A stretch of 64,000 nucleotides of DNA. Origin: JAIKWW01 sp052169645. GTDB taxonomy: Bacteria; Bacillota; Clostridia; Peptostreptococcales; Anaerovoracaceae. The stretch lies in assembly GCA_052169645.1 (NCBI GenBank), contig JBQNCA010000008.1, positions 1 through 64,000 of the forward strand. Reading direction: 5' to 3'. A model generated the notes under the pieces. That model was not told where the DNA came from. It saw only the letters and a list, made by a program, of their open reading frames with translations, and searched no databases. Shown here one piece after another: positions 53,840 through 63,250 of the stretch; positions within the stretch are counted from its first letter, which is position 1; the number at the start of each line of letters is the position of its first letter. The translations under genes and the position numbers were made by a program.

Positions 53840-54517
53840 TCAGTCTATAACTGTAACTTTGGAAATTATCGGTTTATCCGCATCCGCAACCGTCCCGTTA
53901 TTATCCTGAACCGGAACCGTATTGCAAAGCTGTTCTATGAGCTGCAATCCTTCCGTTACATGTCCGAATGCGGCATATTGTCCGTCATAATAAGAACAGT
54001 CGGCAGCGCATATAAAAAATTGAGATCCTGCAGAATCGAAATCCATGCTGCGTGCCATGGAAATAGCACCTGCCGTATGCGACAGATTATTATCAACTTC
54101 GTTATCTTTAAATTCGCCTTTAATATTGTAACCCGGACCGCCCGTGCCTGTACCGTCCGGATCTCCTCCCTGAATCAAAGTTCCCGGCAATACACGATGA
54201 AAAGTCAATCCGTCATAAAAACCCGACTTTGCAAGCTCACAAAAGTTGGTTACAGTTATAGGTGCTTCATCCGCATCCAATTCGAGAACTACGGTTCCTA
54301 AATCCTTCAGTTCCATGGAAACATGGTGCTTACCGGACAACATTTTATCTGCGTCGAATTGCTTCAAGCCCGCATCCCGATTTTCATTTTCAGATGAAGC
54401 TGAGGAGCTTTCATCATATGGAACAGTTTTATCCTTATCATCGCAGCCTACAAATACAAATAATGCGAGAATTACGGAAAGTACCGTGCATAAAAATTTA
54501 AATCTCTTATTTTTCAT
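53840..54517 (-). CDS. Cyclophilin-type peptidyl-prolyl isomerase lipoprotein
   Basis: 225 residues. A lipobox (FVFVGCDDK) puts the mature protein on the outer face of the membrane. The cyclophilin domain (about 60-222) has FHRVLPGTLIQGGDPDGTGTGGPGY, ISMARSMDFDSAGSQFFI and FGHVTEGLQLIEQL. It should assist folding of exported proteins. A weak ribosome site precedes the start. It follows putP 29 bp downstream on the same strand, so read-through from putP is possible. Confidence 0.93.
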   Translation of the reverse strand: MKNKRFKFLCTVLSVILALFVFVGCDDKDKTVPYDESSSASSENENRDAGLKQFDADKMLSGKHHVSMELKDLGTVVLELDADEAPITVTNFCELAKSGFYDGLTFHRVLPGTLIQGGDPDGTGTGGPGYNIKGEFKDNEVDNNLSHTAGAISMARSMDFDSAGSQFFICAADCSYYDGQYAAFGHVTEGLQLIEQLCNTVPVQDNNGTVADADKPIISKVTVID

Positions 54518-54546
54518 AATTATACCCCCTACATTTTAATTAAAAT

Positions 54547-56082
54547 TTATCTCATGGAAGCGACTTCTTCAAACTGCCTTACCATTTTTTCGGAAGGCGG
54601 CGGTGTGAGAAGGCTTACAACTACAACCATAACAGTGGCAACTATAAACGCAGGCAACAATTCATATATATCCCAAGCTCCGCCTACAGGTCTTACAAGG
54701 AATTTCCAGATAAATACCATAGCTCCGCCTGAAATAACTCCCGCCAAAGCTCCGTAAATATTGGTTCTCTTCCAGAAAAGTGCAAACAGCACAAGCGGTC
54801 CGAATGAAGCTCCGAATCCCGCCCATGCGAAAGATACTATGCGGAATACCGAACTGTCGGGATCTCTTGCAAGAAATATTCCGACTATAGCTATTCCTAC
54901 GAGAGTCAATCTGGCAATTATCATCTCAGTTCTTGCAGAAACGTTAACCTTAAATACGCCTTTTATAAGATTCTGTGAAATACTTGATGATGCGGCTAAA
55001 AGCTGTGAATCCGCCGTTGACATTGTAGACGCCAAAATCCCTGAAATTATCAGACCTGCAATCAATGCCGCCGGAGCACCGTAACTCGCCAAGAGATTTG
55101 AGAGCTGCACTATTATCGTTTCGGATGCCGAGCCCTCAAGAGGCTTGATTGCTCCTGCCACGGCAGCTCCGTATCCCACTATACCTATCGCCATCGCCGT
55201 AAACATGGCGATAAATACCCAAACTGTAGCTATACGTCTGGAAAGAGTCAGCTTTTTGTGATCCTCTATAGCCATAAAGCGTAAAAGTATATGCGGCATG
55301 CCGAAATATCCCAAACCCCATGCAAGCGTTGATACAATAGTAATAAAATTAAAGCTTCGTGATGCTCCCGTAATCGGGTCATGTACCTTTGTCAGATCGA
55401 AATATCCTGCCAAAGCTCTGCCGTTTTCTATAACCTGCTCCACACCTCCTGCAATATTTATGCCGAAAATCAGAATCACTATTATAGCAAAGCTCATAAT
55501 TATGCTCTGTAAAAAATCTGTCGTACTCGCTGCAAGGAACCCTCCAAGCGCTGTATATAAAATGATTACAACTGCACTGGCTATCATTGCGAGAAGATAA
55601 TCTATCCCGAACAGTGAATGAAAAAGCTTGCCGCACGCCGCAAATCCCGATGCCGTATATGGAACAAAAAATATAATGATAATAACAGCTGATATGGCTA
55701 AAAGAATATTTTTCTTATCTTCAAACCTGTTCGAAAAAAAATCCGGCAGTGTAATAGCATTCCCCGCTTTTTCCGAATAATATCGTATGCGTCCGGCAAC
55801 TATAAGCCAGTTCAGATACGTACCTGCTCCCAGTCCCAAAACAGTCCAGAAAACCTCGGAGCAGCCTGAAAGATATGCCAAACCGGGTATTCCCATAAGA
55901 AGCCAGCTCGACATATCCGAAGCCTCTGCACTCATTGCCGTTACAAAAGGTCCCAGCTTTCTGCCTCCCAAATAAAAATCCCCGGTATCGTTATTTTGCT
56001 TCGACAACACCCAGCCGATAACAACCATAACCGCAAGATATAAAACAATGGATATTGTCATATAGATTTGTGATGTGGTCAT
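54547..56082 (-). CDS. putP: Sodium/proline symporter
   Basis: 511 residues from ATG 56082 (AAGGAG 8 nt upstream; GTG 56091 overlaps that site). It is an LeuT-fold SSS-family transporter with thirteen helices. LGGRKLGPFVTAMSAEASDMSSWLLMGIPG, the Na+ and substrate region, is that of PutP, and GISGILASTMSTADSQLLAASSSIS holds the second Na+ site. It imports proline with Na+. Its own promoter should lie in 56083-56280. Confidence 0.93.
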   Translation of the reverse strand: MTTSQIYMTISIVLYLAVMVVIGWVLSKQNNDTGDFYLGGRKLGPFVTAMSAEASDMSSWLLMGIPGLAYLSGCSEVFWTVLGLGAGTYLNWLIVAGRIRYYSEKAGNAITLPDFFSNRFEDKKNILLAISAVIIIIFFVPYTASGFAACGKLFHSLFGIDYLLAMIASAVVIILYTALGGFLAASTTDFLQSIIMSFAIIVILIFGINIAGGVEQVIENGRALAGYFDLTKVHDPITGASRSFNFITIVSTLAWGLGYFGMPHILLRFMAIEDHKKLTLSRRIATVWVFIAMFTAMAIGIVGYGAAVAGAIKPLEGSASETIIVQLSNLLASYGAPAALIAGLIISGILASTMSTADSQLLAASSSISQNLIKGVFKVNVSARTEMIIARLTLVGIAIVGIFLARDPDSSVFRIVSFAWAGFGASFGPLVLFALFWKRTNIYGALAGVISGGAMVFIWKFLVRPVGGAWDIYELLPAFIVATVMVVVVSLLTPPPSEKMVRQFEEVASMR

Positions 56083-56501
56083 GTGATTCACTCCTTCATA
56101 TAAAAATCACTTTATACCTTTTTTATGTCAGCACTCAGCCTTAATTTCGGCAGACTGTCGTTCAATTATATCACAGATATATAACAACGGCACATACTTT
56201 TATACCTGTTTCCAAATCCCTCGTTTTTAACTGTCGGGAGAAATTTCTCGCTTCTTAAGTTCTCATAATTCATCATTACAAATAAAAAACCGGACGTTTT
56301 TGCTTATATTTTTAGATATCATACTATCAGGATTGCAAAAACATCCGGCATATGCCTTCGGCTTTTTATCGTTTATTCACTTTGTACAATTTTTTAATAG
56401 ATCGGATTTCAATAATTAACTTACGATTTTAACAATTTATCTTCTCATATAACTTTTATTCTTTTCCGATTCACCCGTGAATCGGGTTACATGTTTGTAA
56501 T
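56083..56501. other. Intergenic region between putP and the sortase gene
   Basis: Around 420 bp. The sortase terminator occupies 56284-56348; 56083-56283 should contain the putP promoter, but no pair of boxes is strong. No coding potential is seen. Confidence 0.55.
56284..56348 (-). terminator. Terminator of the sortase gene
   Basis: CCGGACGTTTTTGC (56290-56303) pairs with GCAAAAACATCCGG (56335-56348) through one G-U pair, with a 31-nt loop, and T6 follows on the minus strand (56284-56289). Confidence 0.75.
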
Positions 56502-57194
56502 CTATTTAAAATCACAGCGCAGAGCTATTCTATATTTCCCGCCGAAAGTACAGGTGAACAGGGTCAAATCCCATTCTCCTTCTTCCATACGCTGAACCTC
56601 ATGCATTTCCATAGTCTCTATGTTCTTTACAACATAACTGAAGGTATGTCCGTCAACATCGGTAAATTTCACCTCGGCACCCTCTCCAAGAAGCTTTATC
56701 CCTCTGAAATGGGTCTTATAGTTGTGTCCCGCTATTATAAGATTACCGTCATATACCGAGCCTTTGTATCTGCACGGAGAAATTTTGGAAAGCTCATCAC
56801 TCCACTCCGACTGTACCGGCAGCTTAAGGTCAAGCGACGGTATTTCCACCGTCCCGATATAATTTAAGCCGTCTATTGTCACATAAGGCATTTCCCCTGT
56901 TCCCAGATATTTAGGATCTATCTGCGACATAGGATCTTCATTCTCAGGTATTTTTTCCTGAATTTTAGTATATGTCACGGCTGCATCCCGTCCTGCTCTC
57001 ATATCCTGCATATAATTAAATATAAAAAGTCCTGCGGCTGATACAAAAGCAAGCATTCCCACAGCTATAAGAATTAATCCTATTTTACTGCTCCTGCCGT
57101 GCTTTACGGGCACTTCAGCAGCCGTTGATACAGCGGGAATTTTCTGATTTTCTATTTCTGCACCGTTTACAATTTCCTTTTCTTTTTCATCCAT
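56502..57194 (-). CDS. Sortase (probably class D)
   Basis: 230 residues. A charged cytoplasmic start, one membrane helix (about 40-62) and an outer catalytic domain with His in IIAGHNYKTHF, Cys in TLFTCTFGG and Arg in KYRIALRC. This is the classical sortase triad order. Sortases join proteins with a C-terminal sorting signal to the wall or build pili. No protein in this window carries an LPxTG-like signal, and no substrate gene is adjacent, so it would act on substrates encoded elsewhere. The class is a guess from length and motif. Confidence 0.9.
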   Translation of the reverse strand: MDEKEKEIVNGAEIENQKIPAVSTAAEVPVKHGRSSKIGLILIAVGMLAFVSAAGLFIFNYMQDMRAGRDAAVTYTKIQEKIPENEDPMSQIDPKYLGTGEMPYVTIDGLNYIGTVEIPSLDLKLPVQSEWSDELSKISPCRYKGSVYDGNLIIAGHNYKTHFRGIKLLGEGAEVKFTDVDGHTFSYVVKNIETMEMHEVQRMEEGEWDLTLFTCTFGGKYRIALRCDFK

Positions 57195-57338
57195 ATCTTT
57201 TTCCTCTCCTAAGTATATTTTTAATGATACATCATTTTTTAATTAAATTGCACTCGTCATTTATTATATCGTCATTTTTATAAAATTTCTTCAAAATGTT
57301 TTACAACTTTTTAAAATTGCTTTTATTTTTTTCATATA

Positions 57339-57408
57339 TCGACAATTCGCCTCTTTATTTTCAGATTTATTTTACAGTTCTATTTTCGACAATTACCTCT
57401 TTATTTTC
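57339..57408 (+). repeat. Direct repeat in the aminotransferase promoter region
   Basis: Two near-identical 23-24-bp copies of TCGACAATT-CCTCTTTATTTTC (57339-57362 and 57386-57408) are 47 bp apart start to start. The second copy ends 2 bp before the -35 box at 57411. Confidence 0.6.
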
Positions 57409-57410
57409 TA

Positions 57411-57439
57411 TTGCTTTACTTATTTCACAGGCTTATAAT
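57411..57439 (+). promoter_or_regulatory. Promoter of the 57485 aminotransferase
   Basis: TTGCTT (57411-57416) and a perfect TATAAT (57434-57439) are 17 nt apart; the start codon is about 45 nt downstream. Confidence 0.6.
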
Positions 57440-57484
57440 TTGATGTAATATATATGAGGTTTGTAAACTACGGAGGGAATGTTT

Positions 57485-58729
57485 ATGAAATATATTTTCG
57501 CACAGGGAAACAACAGGGAAATCACGGGTAAAGATAAAATCTTCGGTATCAGTCGACTCGCAAAAGCTGCCATCGCCCGTGACGGCAAGGAAAATGTTAT
57601 AAATGCCACCATAGGTGCGCTTCTGGATGATAACGGCGATCTAATAGTTCTTTCCTCCGTGGTAGATATCCTTCACAACATGTCTCCTGCAGATTTCGCC
57701 GAATATGCACCTATTGCCGGAACTTCTGAATTCCTCGACGTAATCGGGCAGGCGGCTTTCGGCAATCATATGCCTGACGGATATATGGAAGCCTGCGCCA
57801 CTCCCGGAGGTACCGGCACTATCAGAAATACCATAGCTAATTATTCACGACCGGGAGATAAGGTTCTGACCTCCGACTGGCATTGGAGTCCTTATCAGGT
57901 TATCGCCTCCGAAATAGGGCGTTCCGTAACAACATATAAGATGTTTGAGGAAGATGATAATTTCAATTTCAGAGGATTCGAGGAAAAAATTTCCGAGCTT
58001 CTGAAGGAGCAGGATCAGCTGGTTATCCTTTTCAATGCACCTGCTCACAATCCTACAGGCTTTTCCCCTTCAGACAGCGATTGGGACAGAATAATTGAAA
58101 TTTTAAAGCGCTGTGCTGCCGACGGCAAGCGTATAACTTTCTTCCTCGATATCGCATATATAGATTTTGCGGGAGATTCGGACAAGGCTCGTGAGTTTCT
58201 TCCGAAATTCGGGAGGCTTCCCGAAAACATTCTCACGATATGCGGATTCAGCGCTTCCAAAGGTTTTACTCTATACGGCATGAGAACCGGAGCTATGCTT
58301 TGCATCACTCCTAACAAGGAAATTGCCGAGGAGTTCAAAAGAGTTACAGCCTTCTCAAGCAGAGGCTCCTGGTCAAACTGTTCAAGAGCCGGACAGACTA
58401 CGATAGCAAGAATTTTCAATGACGAAATCCTGCTTAAAAAAGTATTTGATGAGCGTAAGCAATATGAAATTCTTTTAAAAGACAGATGCGACGCTTTCCG
58501 TAAAGCTGCCGCGGAAGCGAATCTTAAAACCTGTCCTTTCAACGGAGGCTTTTTCGTAACGGTACCTTGTGACAATGACGATGATGTAAATGCCCTTCTC
58601 TGCGACCAAAACATATTCGGCATAGCAATAGGCGGCGGCATTCGCATAGCTGTAGCCGCAATCAGCGAGGATGCCTGCAGACGCATTCCCTCAAACATCG
58701 CAGCCGCCATCAAAAAAATTAACGGTTAA
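57485..58729 (+). CDS. Class I/II aminotransferase
   Basis: 414 residues from ATG 57485, set by GGAGG 8 nt upstream. The PLP lysine is in CGFSASKGFTLYGMRTG, with NAPAHNPTGFSPSD and FFLDIAYIDFAGD as the binding motifs. Its layout recalls aromatic/aspartate aminotransferases of clostridia more than alanine or AspC types. The amino donor is unknown. It is transcribed alone from a promoter with direct repeats, so it may be nutritionally regulated. Confidence 0.88.
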   Translation: MKYIFAQGNNREITGKDKIFGISRLAKAAIARDGKENVINATIGALLDDNGDLIVLSSVVDILHNMSPADFAEYAPIAGTSEFLDVIGQAAFGNHMPDGYMEACATPGGTGTIRNTIANYSRPGDKVLTSDWHWSPYQVIASEIGRSVTTYKMFEEDDNFNFRGFEEKISELLKEQDQLVILFNAPAHNPTGFSPSDSDWDRIIEILKRCAADGKRITFFLDIAYIDFAGDSDKAREFLPKFGRLPENILTICGFSASKGFTLYGMRTGAMLCITPNKEIAEEFKRVTAFSSRGSWSNCSRAGQTTIARIFNDEILLKKVFDERKQYEILLKDRCDAFRKAAAEANLKTCPFNGGFFVTVPCDNDDDVNALLCDQNIFGIAIGGGIRIAVAAISEDACRRIPSNIAAAIKKING

Positions 58730-58816
58730 AATTGTCAAATATATTGTAAAATACGTATCGACATCTATGTACGAATATTCTTCAATAACCGTTAAAATTG
58801 CGAGTATATTATAAAA
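58725..58816 (+). repeat. Imperfect direct repeat overlapping the aminotransferase stop
   Basis: GTTAAAATTG followed by TATATT-TAAAA occurs at 58725 and 58791, with the first copy overlapping the end of the gene. It may be a relic of a local duplication. Confidence 0.5.
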
Positions 58817-58821
58817 ACTTT

Positions 58822-58870
58822 AAAAGCTCAGGAACGCTGCGATAAAGTTCGCATCCGCCCTGAGCTTTTT
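58822..58870 (+). terminator. Terminator between the aminotransferase and BspA-like genes
   Basis: AAAAGCTCAGG (58822-58832) pairs with CCTGAGCTTTT (58859-58869), with an inner GCG/CGC pairing. Symmetric AAAA/TTTTT ends allow termination from both convergent genes. Confidence 0.8.
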
Positions 58871-58910
58871 ATAAGCTGAATTTTATTGAAATTAAATATT
58901 TTCGCCTTCG

Positions 58911-61900
58911 TTATTCATCCATAAGTTTGCAAAAGCGCATCAATATCGTTGCAATCTGAGCCCTGCTTGCATTTCCTTGAGGCTCAAGTCTGTTTCCGTC
59001 AACACCGTTAATAATATTATTTGCACTCATCCAGCACATAGCTTCATAAGCATAAGCCGATACCTTTGCCGAATCCGCATAATTAAGCTGAGATGCTTTT
59101 TTATCACCGGATACCTTACCTTTATAATTCGCATACCTATAAAGAACAACTGCAAGCTGCTCTCTGCTCAATTCGGCATTAGGCGAGAAAACATCCTTTG
59201 TCGTACCTGTAACGATGCCGTTAGCTGCCGCCCAATTAACCGGTTCACTATACCAGCTTCCGGCAGGTATATCGGAGAATTTGTTATTCAAGCTGTTCGG
59301 ACTTCCGTCGAGCCTGTGCAGCATAGTCACTATCATAGCACGAGTAGTCGGTGCGGAAGGTGCAAATTCTCCATTTCCGACGCCCTTCATCAAGCCTTTA
59401 TTTATCGTATAAGAAACGCCTTCTGCATACCATGCTCCCGGTCTAACATCATTGAAGCTCGTGGTAGTTGAATTATTATTTTCGTTTTTTGTATCAGGCT
59501 TGTCGGAATTAATTACTTCCTTATCGGGGAGCTTTCTCTGATTGCTTTGATTACTTGAAGAAGATGAGCCTGTTGAACGAGGTTCCGATTCTGATGAGTT
59601 GTTTTTCAATTCACCGGAAATCAAAGCATATGTTCCATTGGCATCAGCCTGTACAAAGATTCTTTTGCCCAATCTCGTAAATGTCAATTCTTTTGCATCG
59701 CCGTCTGCAATCTGCACAAAGTGCAAATTGTTTAAAGCCGCCTGCTCTGCGGATATCCCGACAGAAAGGGTGATTTTTCCGCTTCCGTTATATGCATTAC
59801 CGTTTCTGCTCATATTAAGTCCGACCGAATATACGTTTTTAATATCTTTATATTTATTCTCTATACTCGACTTAATGTCCGCAGCTCCCGAACGGTCTTC
59901 AATCACAGCCTTTATAGACGAAGTATCATCACCCTTTCGGGTCAGATTTTGAACATCCTCTACAATGATATCTATATTCTCCGCCTTTTCCGTATTGAAC
60001 TGTATAAAACGCAAGCTGTTGGCGTCAGCATAATCCTTTACTGCTCCGTTCGCCGCATCACTGAAAATGATGACATCCGCATTGTTATTTTCTACAATTT
60101 TATTTCCGATTGATTGTATGCTTGAAGGAATGAACAATCCTCCGAGCACATATTTTTCAGGATACCACTTACTGCCTATAAGCGCTTTGTCACCTAATTT
60201 CTCAATAGCTTCCGGCAAGGTGACATATGTTATATTTTTCCACAAAGCACAAGCTTCATTTCCTATTTCGGTAATTCCGGAAGGAAAATACACATGCTCC
60301 ATTTCAGCTACATTAATAGCGGAACGCTCAATTTTTTTAACCGTGTCCGGTAAAACAATGCCGTTCATATTCGTTCCGTAGAAAGTAAATTCCAATATTT
60401 CGGTAATTCCGTTCGGAACCGTTATAATTTCATTTCGATTTTCAGGGAATGCATCTCCGCCGCTCTCCGCAAAAGCATGACTGCCGATATAAGTTACCGT
60501 AGACGGGATTTTAGGAAGCCATTTTTCCATATGCCAGAATGCCCCCTGCTCTATTCTCTCCAATCCCTCAGGCAATACCATTTCAGTTATTTCTTCATCA
60601 TAATGAAACGCATTCGACTTGACTGTCTTTAAAGTAGACGGAAGCTTGACTTTTTCCAATTTGAAGCACATAAAGAATGCGTAATCATCAATAGTCGTAA
60701 CACCTTCCTGTACCTCAGCTTCCCTCAGTGCACGAGGGCAGAAATGAAATATGCTTCCATCCTTTGAATACAATAATCCGTTCACACTCTTATAAACTTC
60801 ATTATCGGCATCTACATCTATTCGCACCATTTTATCGGCGCCGGTGTCGTTCTGTCCCTCCTGGAACATATCCTGAACATAGTTTTTCCCGAGCTTTCTA
60901 ACGCTGGCGGGAATTTTCATATCCGACAGTTCTCTGCAATTATGGAAAGCGAACTTGTCCACTGTCAAAGTGCCTTCCGGAAGAGTAACCGTTGTCAACG
61001 GAGTTGATGCAAAAGCACCTTCCTTTATTTTCTGAAGATTTACAGGCAAGGTCACATCGGTCAGCCCTGCATTGGAAAAAGCTTCCTTTCCTACGGCAGT
61101 CACTTTATCGTTAAATTCAAAATTCGCAAGAGTTGTGCAGCTTGCAAATGCCTTCTCGGGAACTTCCGCAACATCAGCATTCCATACAACATTGCTCAGC
61201 TCCTTGCATCCGTAAAAAACGGATGAACCCACTGCCGTCACACTTGCAGGGATATTGACACTTTTTAATGCACTGCATTTGTAAAAAGCTTTATTCCCTA
61301 TATTTTCAATGCCCTCGGAGAGAGTGATTTGTGTCAGGTGTTCGCAATCTTCAAAAGCGCTGTTCCCTATATTCTTTATATGTCCCGGAATAACCGCCGA
61401 TTCAAAATTCACACCTTTGAATGCTTCTTCCGCTATTCCGGTTACCGTCGAACCGTTTACCGTTTCAGGAACGGTAATATTAGTATCTTCTCCGATATAT
61501 CCCGTAATGAGTCCTTCACTGTTTATTTTAAAATCGCTCAAAGACGGATCTTTCGTGACATGCACGGTACATATAGCCTTTATTCCGTCTGCCGTACGTG
61601 CGACTATATTCACTTCTCCCTGTCTGACAGCTGTCACAAGTCCCGTGTTGCTGACCGTGGCTATATTTGTATTATCCGAGTACCAAGTCACTGCAGCGAA
61701 AGTTGTATCGGAAGGACTTACCGTTGCCGACAGCTGCTTTGTCGCTTCAATATACAGATTGCAGTCAGTTTCGTTTAAGGATATATTATCTCCCTTTTTA
61801 TATCCGGTATCATCCAACCATGTGAGCTTGTTGCCGCTTTTAACAGCCATTTTGTCAAAGTATTCCTTTGCGGTTGACGGCTCCTTTCCGCTGACAACAG

Positions 61901-62936
61901 AAGCTATACCGTACTCCAAAATATCATCAGGAATAACGGTGCTGTCACTTTCAAATCTTACGCCCTGAAACTTTGAATCTCTGTCATAAAAAACTTTAGA
62001 CCCGATCGAAATTACGCTTTCAGGAATTACCGCTCCGGTCAAAGAATAGCAGGTTTCAAAAGCTCTGTTTCCTACAACTTCAACCCCGTTTCCTAAAACG
62101 AGAGACTGAAGCTTGGAATTGTAAAAAGCCTTTGTTCCTATTGTCTTTACGCTGCCCGGTACAGTAATACTTATCAGGCAGGAATTTTCAAAAGCACTGT
62201 CCGCTATACTTGTCACAGTATCGGGAATATTTACATAATCGGGACCGATTCTGTTCGAACCGTTGTTAAATGCATTTTGACCTATAACTTCCGTTCCCGG
62301 TTTAATATTTACAGCACCGGTTCTGCCCGGAGGGCAAAAGTATACCGACTTTTCAGCCTTTTTATAAACCGTTCCGTCATAGGATTCATAGATTTCATTG
62401 TCTGAAGCTGCATCTATTGCGGCTAAAGAATTGGAACCGCTAAAAACATCTCTGCCCGTAGTTCCGAGCTCCGTGACTCCCGCAGGGATCTTAAAGCTTG
62501 TGAATTTATAGCCCATGGATGCGAACGCTCCGACACCTATTTTTTTTACACTGTCCGGAAGATCTATCTCTTTTAATGAGGTACAGCTTTTAAATGCATT
62601 TTTCTCGATATTTTCAAGTGTACTTCCTGATCCGAAAACAACTTCTTTCAATCCTGAACAGCCTGAAAATGCATCCTGTCCTATATTCTTCACCGTTTTA
62701 GGTATCGTAACCTTTACAATTTTTGTCTTATTTTTAAAGCCCGATACTATATCGGTTACAGTCTCCGGAATTACAATTTCTTCTGCATTTCCGGTGTATT
62801 CCAAAAGCATACCTCCCGATATAAGAAATCCGTTTTCATCGGGCATTATTCCACCACCCGCAAATGCCGTCATCGGAAATAATCCGACTACCATAATCAG
62901 GCTCAATAACAGAGCGAACCCTTTTCTTTTTTTCAT
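58911..62936 (-). CDS. BspA-like leucine-rich-repeat surface protein with Big2 and SLH domains
   Basis: 1341 residues from ATG 62936 (GAGGGGG 6 nt upstream). After a signal peptide (about 1-27) come BspA-type leucine-rich repeats (about 35-370; repeated IGxxAFxxCxxLxxVxIPxxV units), a bacterial Ig-like Big2 domain (about 405-470, TVSPSDTTFAAVTWYSDN), a second and longer repeat block (about 475-1010), a beta-rich domain (about 1020-1150), a Ser/Asn/Gln linker and three SLH domains (about 1180-1341). It is an outward-facing adhesin-type protein bound to the wall by its C-terminus. BspA relatives bind host matrix proteins or other bacteria, but targets cannot be predicted. It is by far the largest gene in the window. 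Confidence 0.93.
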   Translation of the reverse strand: MKKRKGFALLLSLIMVVGLFPMTAFAGGGIMPDENGFLISGGMLLEYTGNAEEIVIPETVTDIVSGFKNKTKIVKVTIPKTVKNIGQDAFSGCSGLKEVVFGSGSTLENIEKNAFKSCTSLKEIDLPDSVKKIGVGAFASMGYKFTSFKIPAGVTELGTTGRDVFSGSNSLAAIDAASDNEIYESYDGTVYKKAEKSVYFCPPGRTGAVNIKPGTEVIGQNAFNNGSNRIGPDYVNIPDTVTSIADSAFENSCLISITVPGSVKTIGTKAFYNSKLQSLVLGNGVEVVGNRAFETCYSLTGAVIPESVISIGSKVFYDRDSKFQGVRFESDSTVIPDDILEYGIASVVSGKEPSTAKEYFDKMAVKSGNKLTWLDDTGYKKGDNISLNETDCNLYIEATKQLSATVSPSDTTFAAVTWYSDNTNIATVSNTGLVTAVRQGEVNIVARTADGIKAICTVHVTKDPSLSDFKINSEGLITGYIGEDTNITVPETVNGSTVTGIAEEAFKGVNFESAVIPGHIKNIGNSAFEDCEHLTQITLSEGIENIGNKAFYKCSALKSVNIPASVTAVGSSVFYGCKELSNVVWNADVAEVPEKAFASCTTLANFEFNDKVTAVGKEAFSNAGLTDVTLPVNLQKIKEGAFASTPLTTVTLPEGTLTVDKFAFHNCRELSDMKIPASVRKLGKNYVQDMFQEGQNDTGADKMVRIDVDADNEVYKSVNGLLYSKDGSIFHFCPRALREAEVQEGVTTIDDYAFFMCFKLEKVKLPSTLKTVKSNAFHYDEEITEMVLPEGLERIEQGAFWHMEKWLPKIPSTVTYIGSHAFAESGGDAFPENRNEIITVPNGITEILEFTFYGTNMNGIVLPDTVKKIERSAINVAEMEHVYFPSGITEIGNEACALWKNITYVTLPEAIEKLGDKALIGSKWYPEKYVLGGLFIPSSIQSIGNKIVENNNADVIIFSDAANGAVKDYADANSLRFIQFNTEKAENIDIIVEDVQNLTRKGDDTSSIKAVIEDRSGAADIKSSIENKYKDIKNVYSVGLNMSRNGNAYNGSGKITLSVGISAEQAALNNLHFVQIADGDAKELTFTRLGKRIFVQADANGTYALISGELKNNSSESEPRSTGSSSSSNQSNQRKLPDKEVINSDKPDTKNENNNSTTTSFNDVRPGAWYAEGVSYTINKGLMKGVGNGEFAPSAPTTRAMIVTMLHRLDGSPNSLNNKFSDIPAGSWYSEPVNWAAANGIVTGTTKDVFSPNAELSREQLAVVLYRYANYKGKVSGDKKASQLNYADSAKVSAYAYEAMCWMSANNIINGVDGNRLEPQGNASRAQIATILMRFCKLMDE

Positions 62937-63250
62937 ATTTATCCCCCTCTTTACTTTCAAACGGCTTTGTGATTCTCAGCCTTTAACCCGAGCATTTATT
63001 CGCTTTATAAGCTTTCTCGAATTGAAATTCGCTTTAAATACGATATATACCTTATAGTTAAAAGCAACTAACTATATCTTAACTAACAGCTGCATTAATG
63101 TCAACAGTTGAGGGTCTTGTCTTTTTCCTATTTTTCACTTTTTTCAAAACCCGATATTTGAGAGGTATGCTGTTAATATATTTTATCTTTCAATAAATTA
63201 AAATGTCGCAGTGCAGAAGCTGCCGGCTTTACATCCGAATAATATTTATA

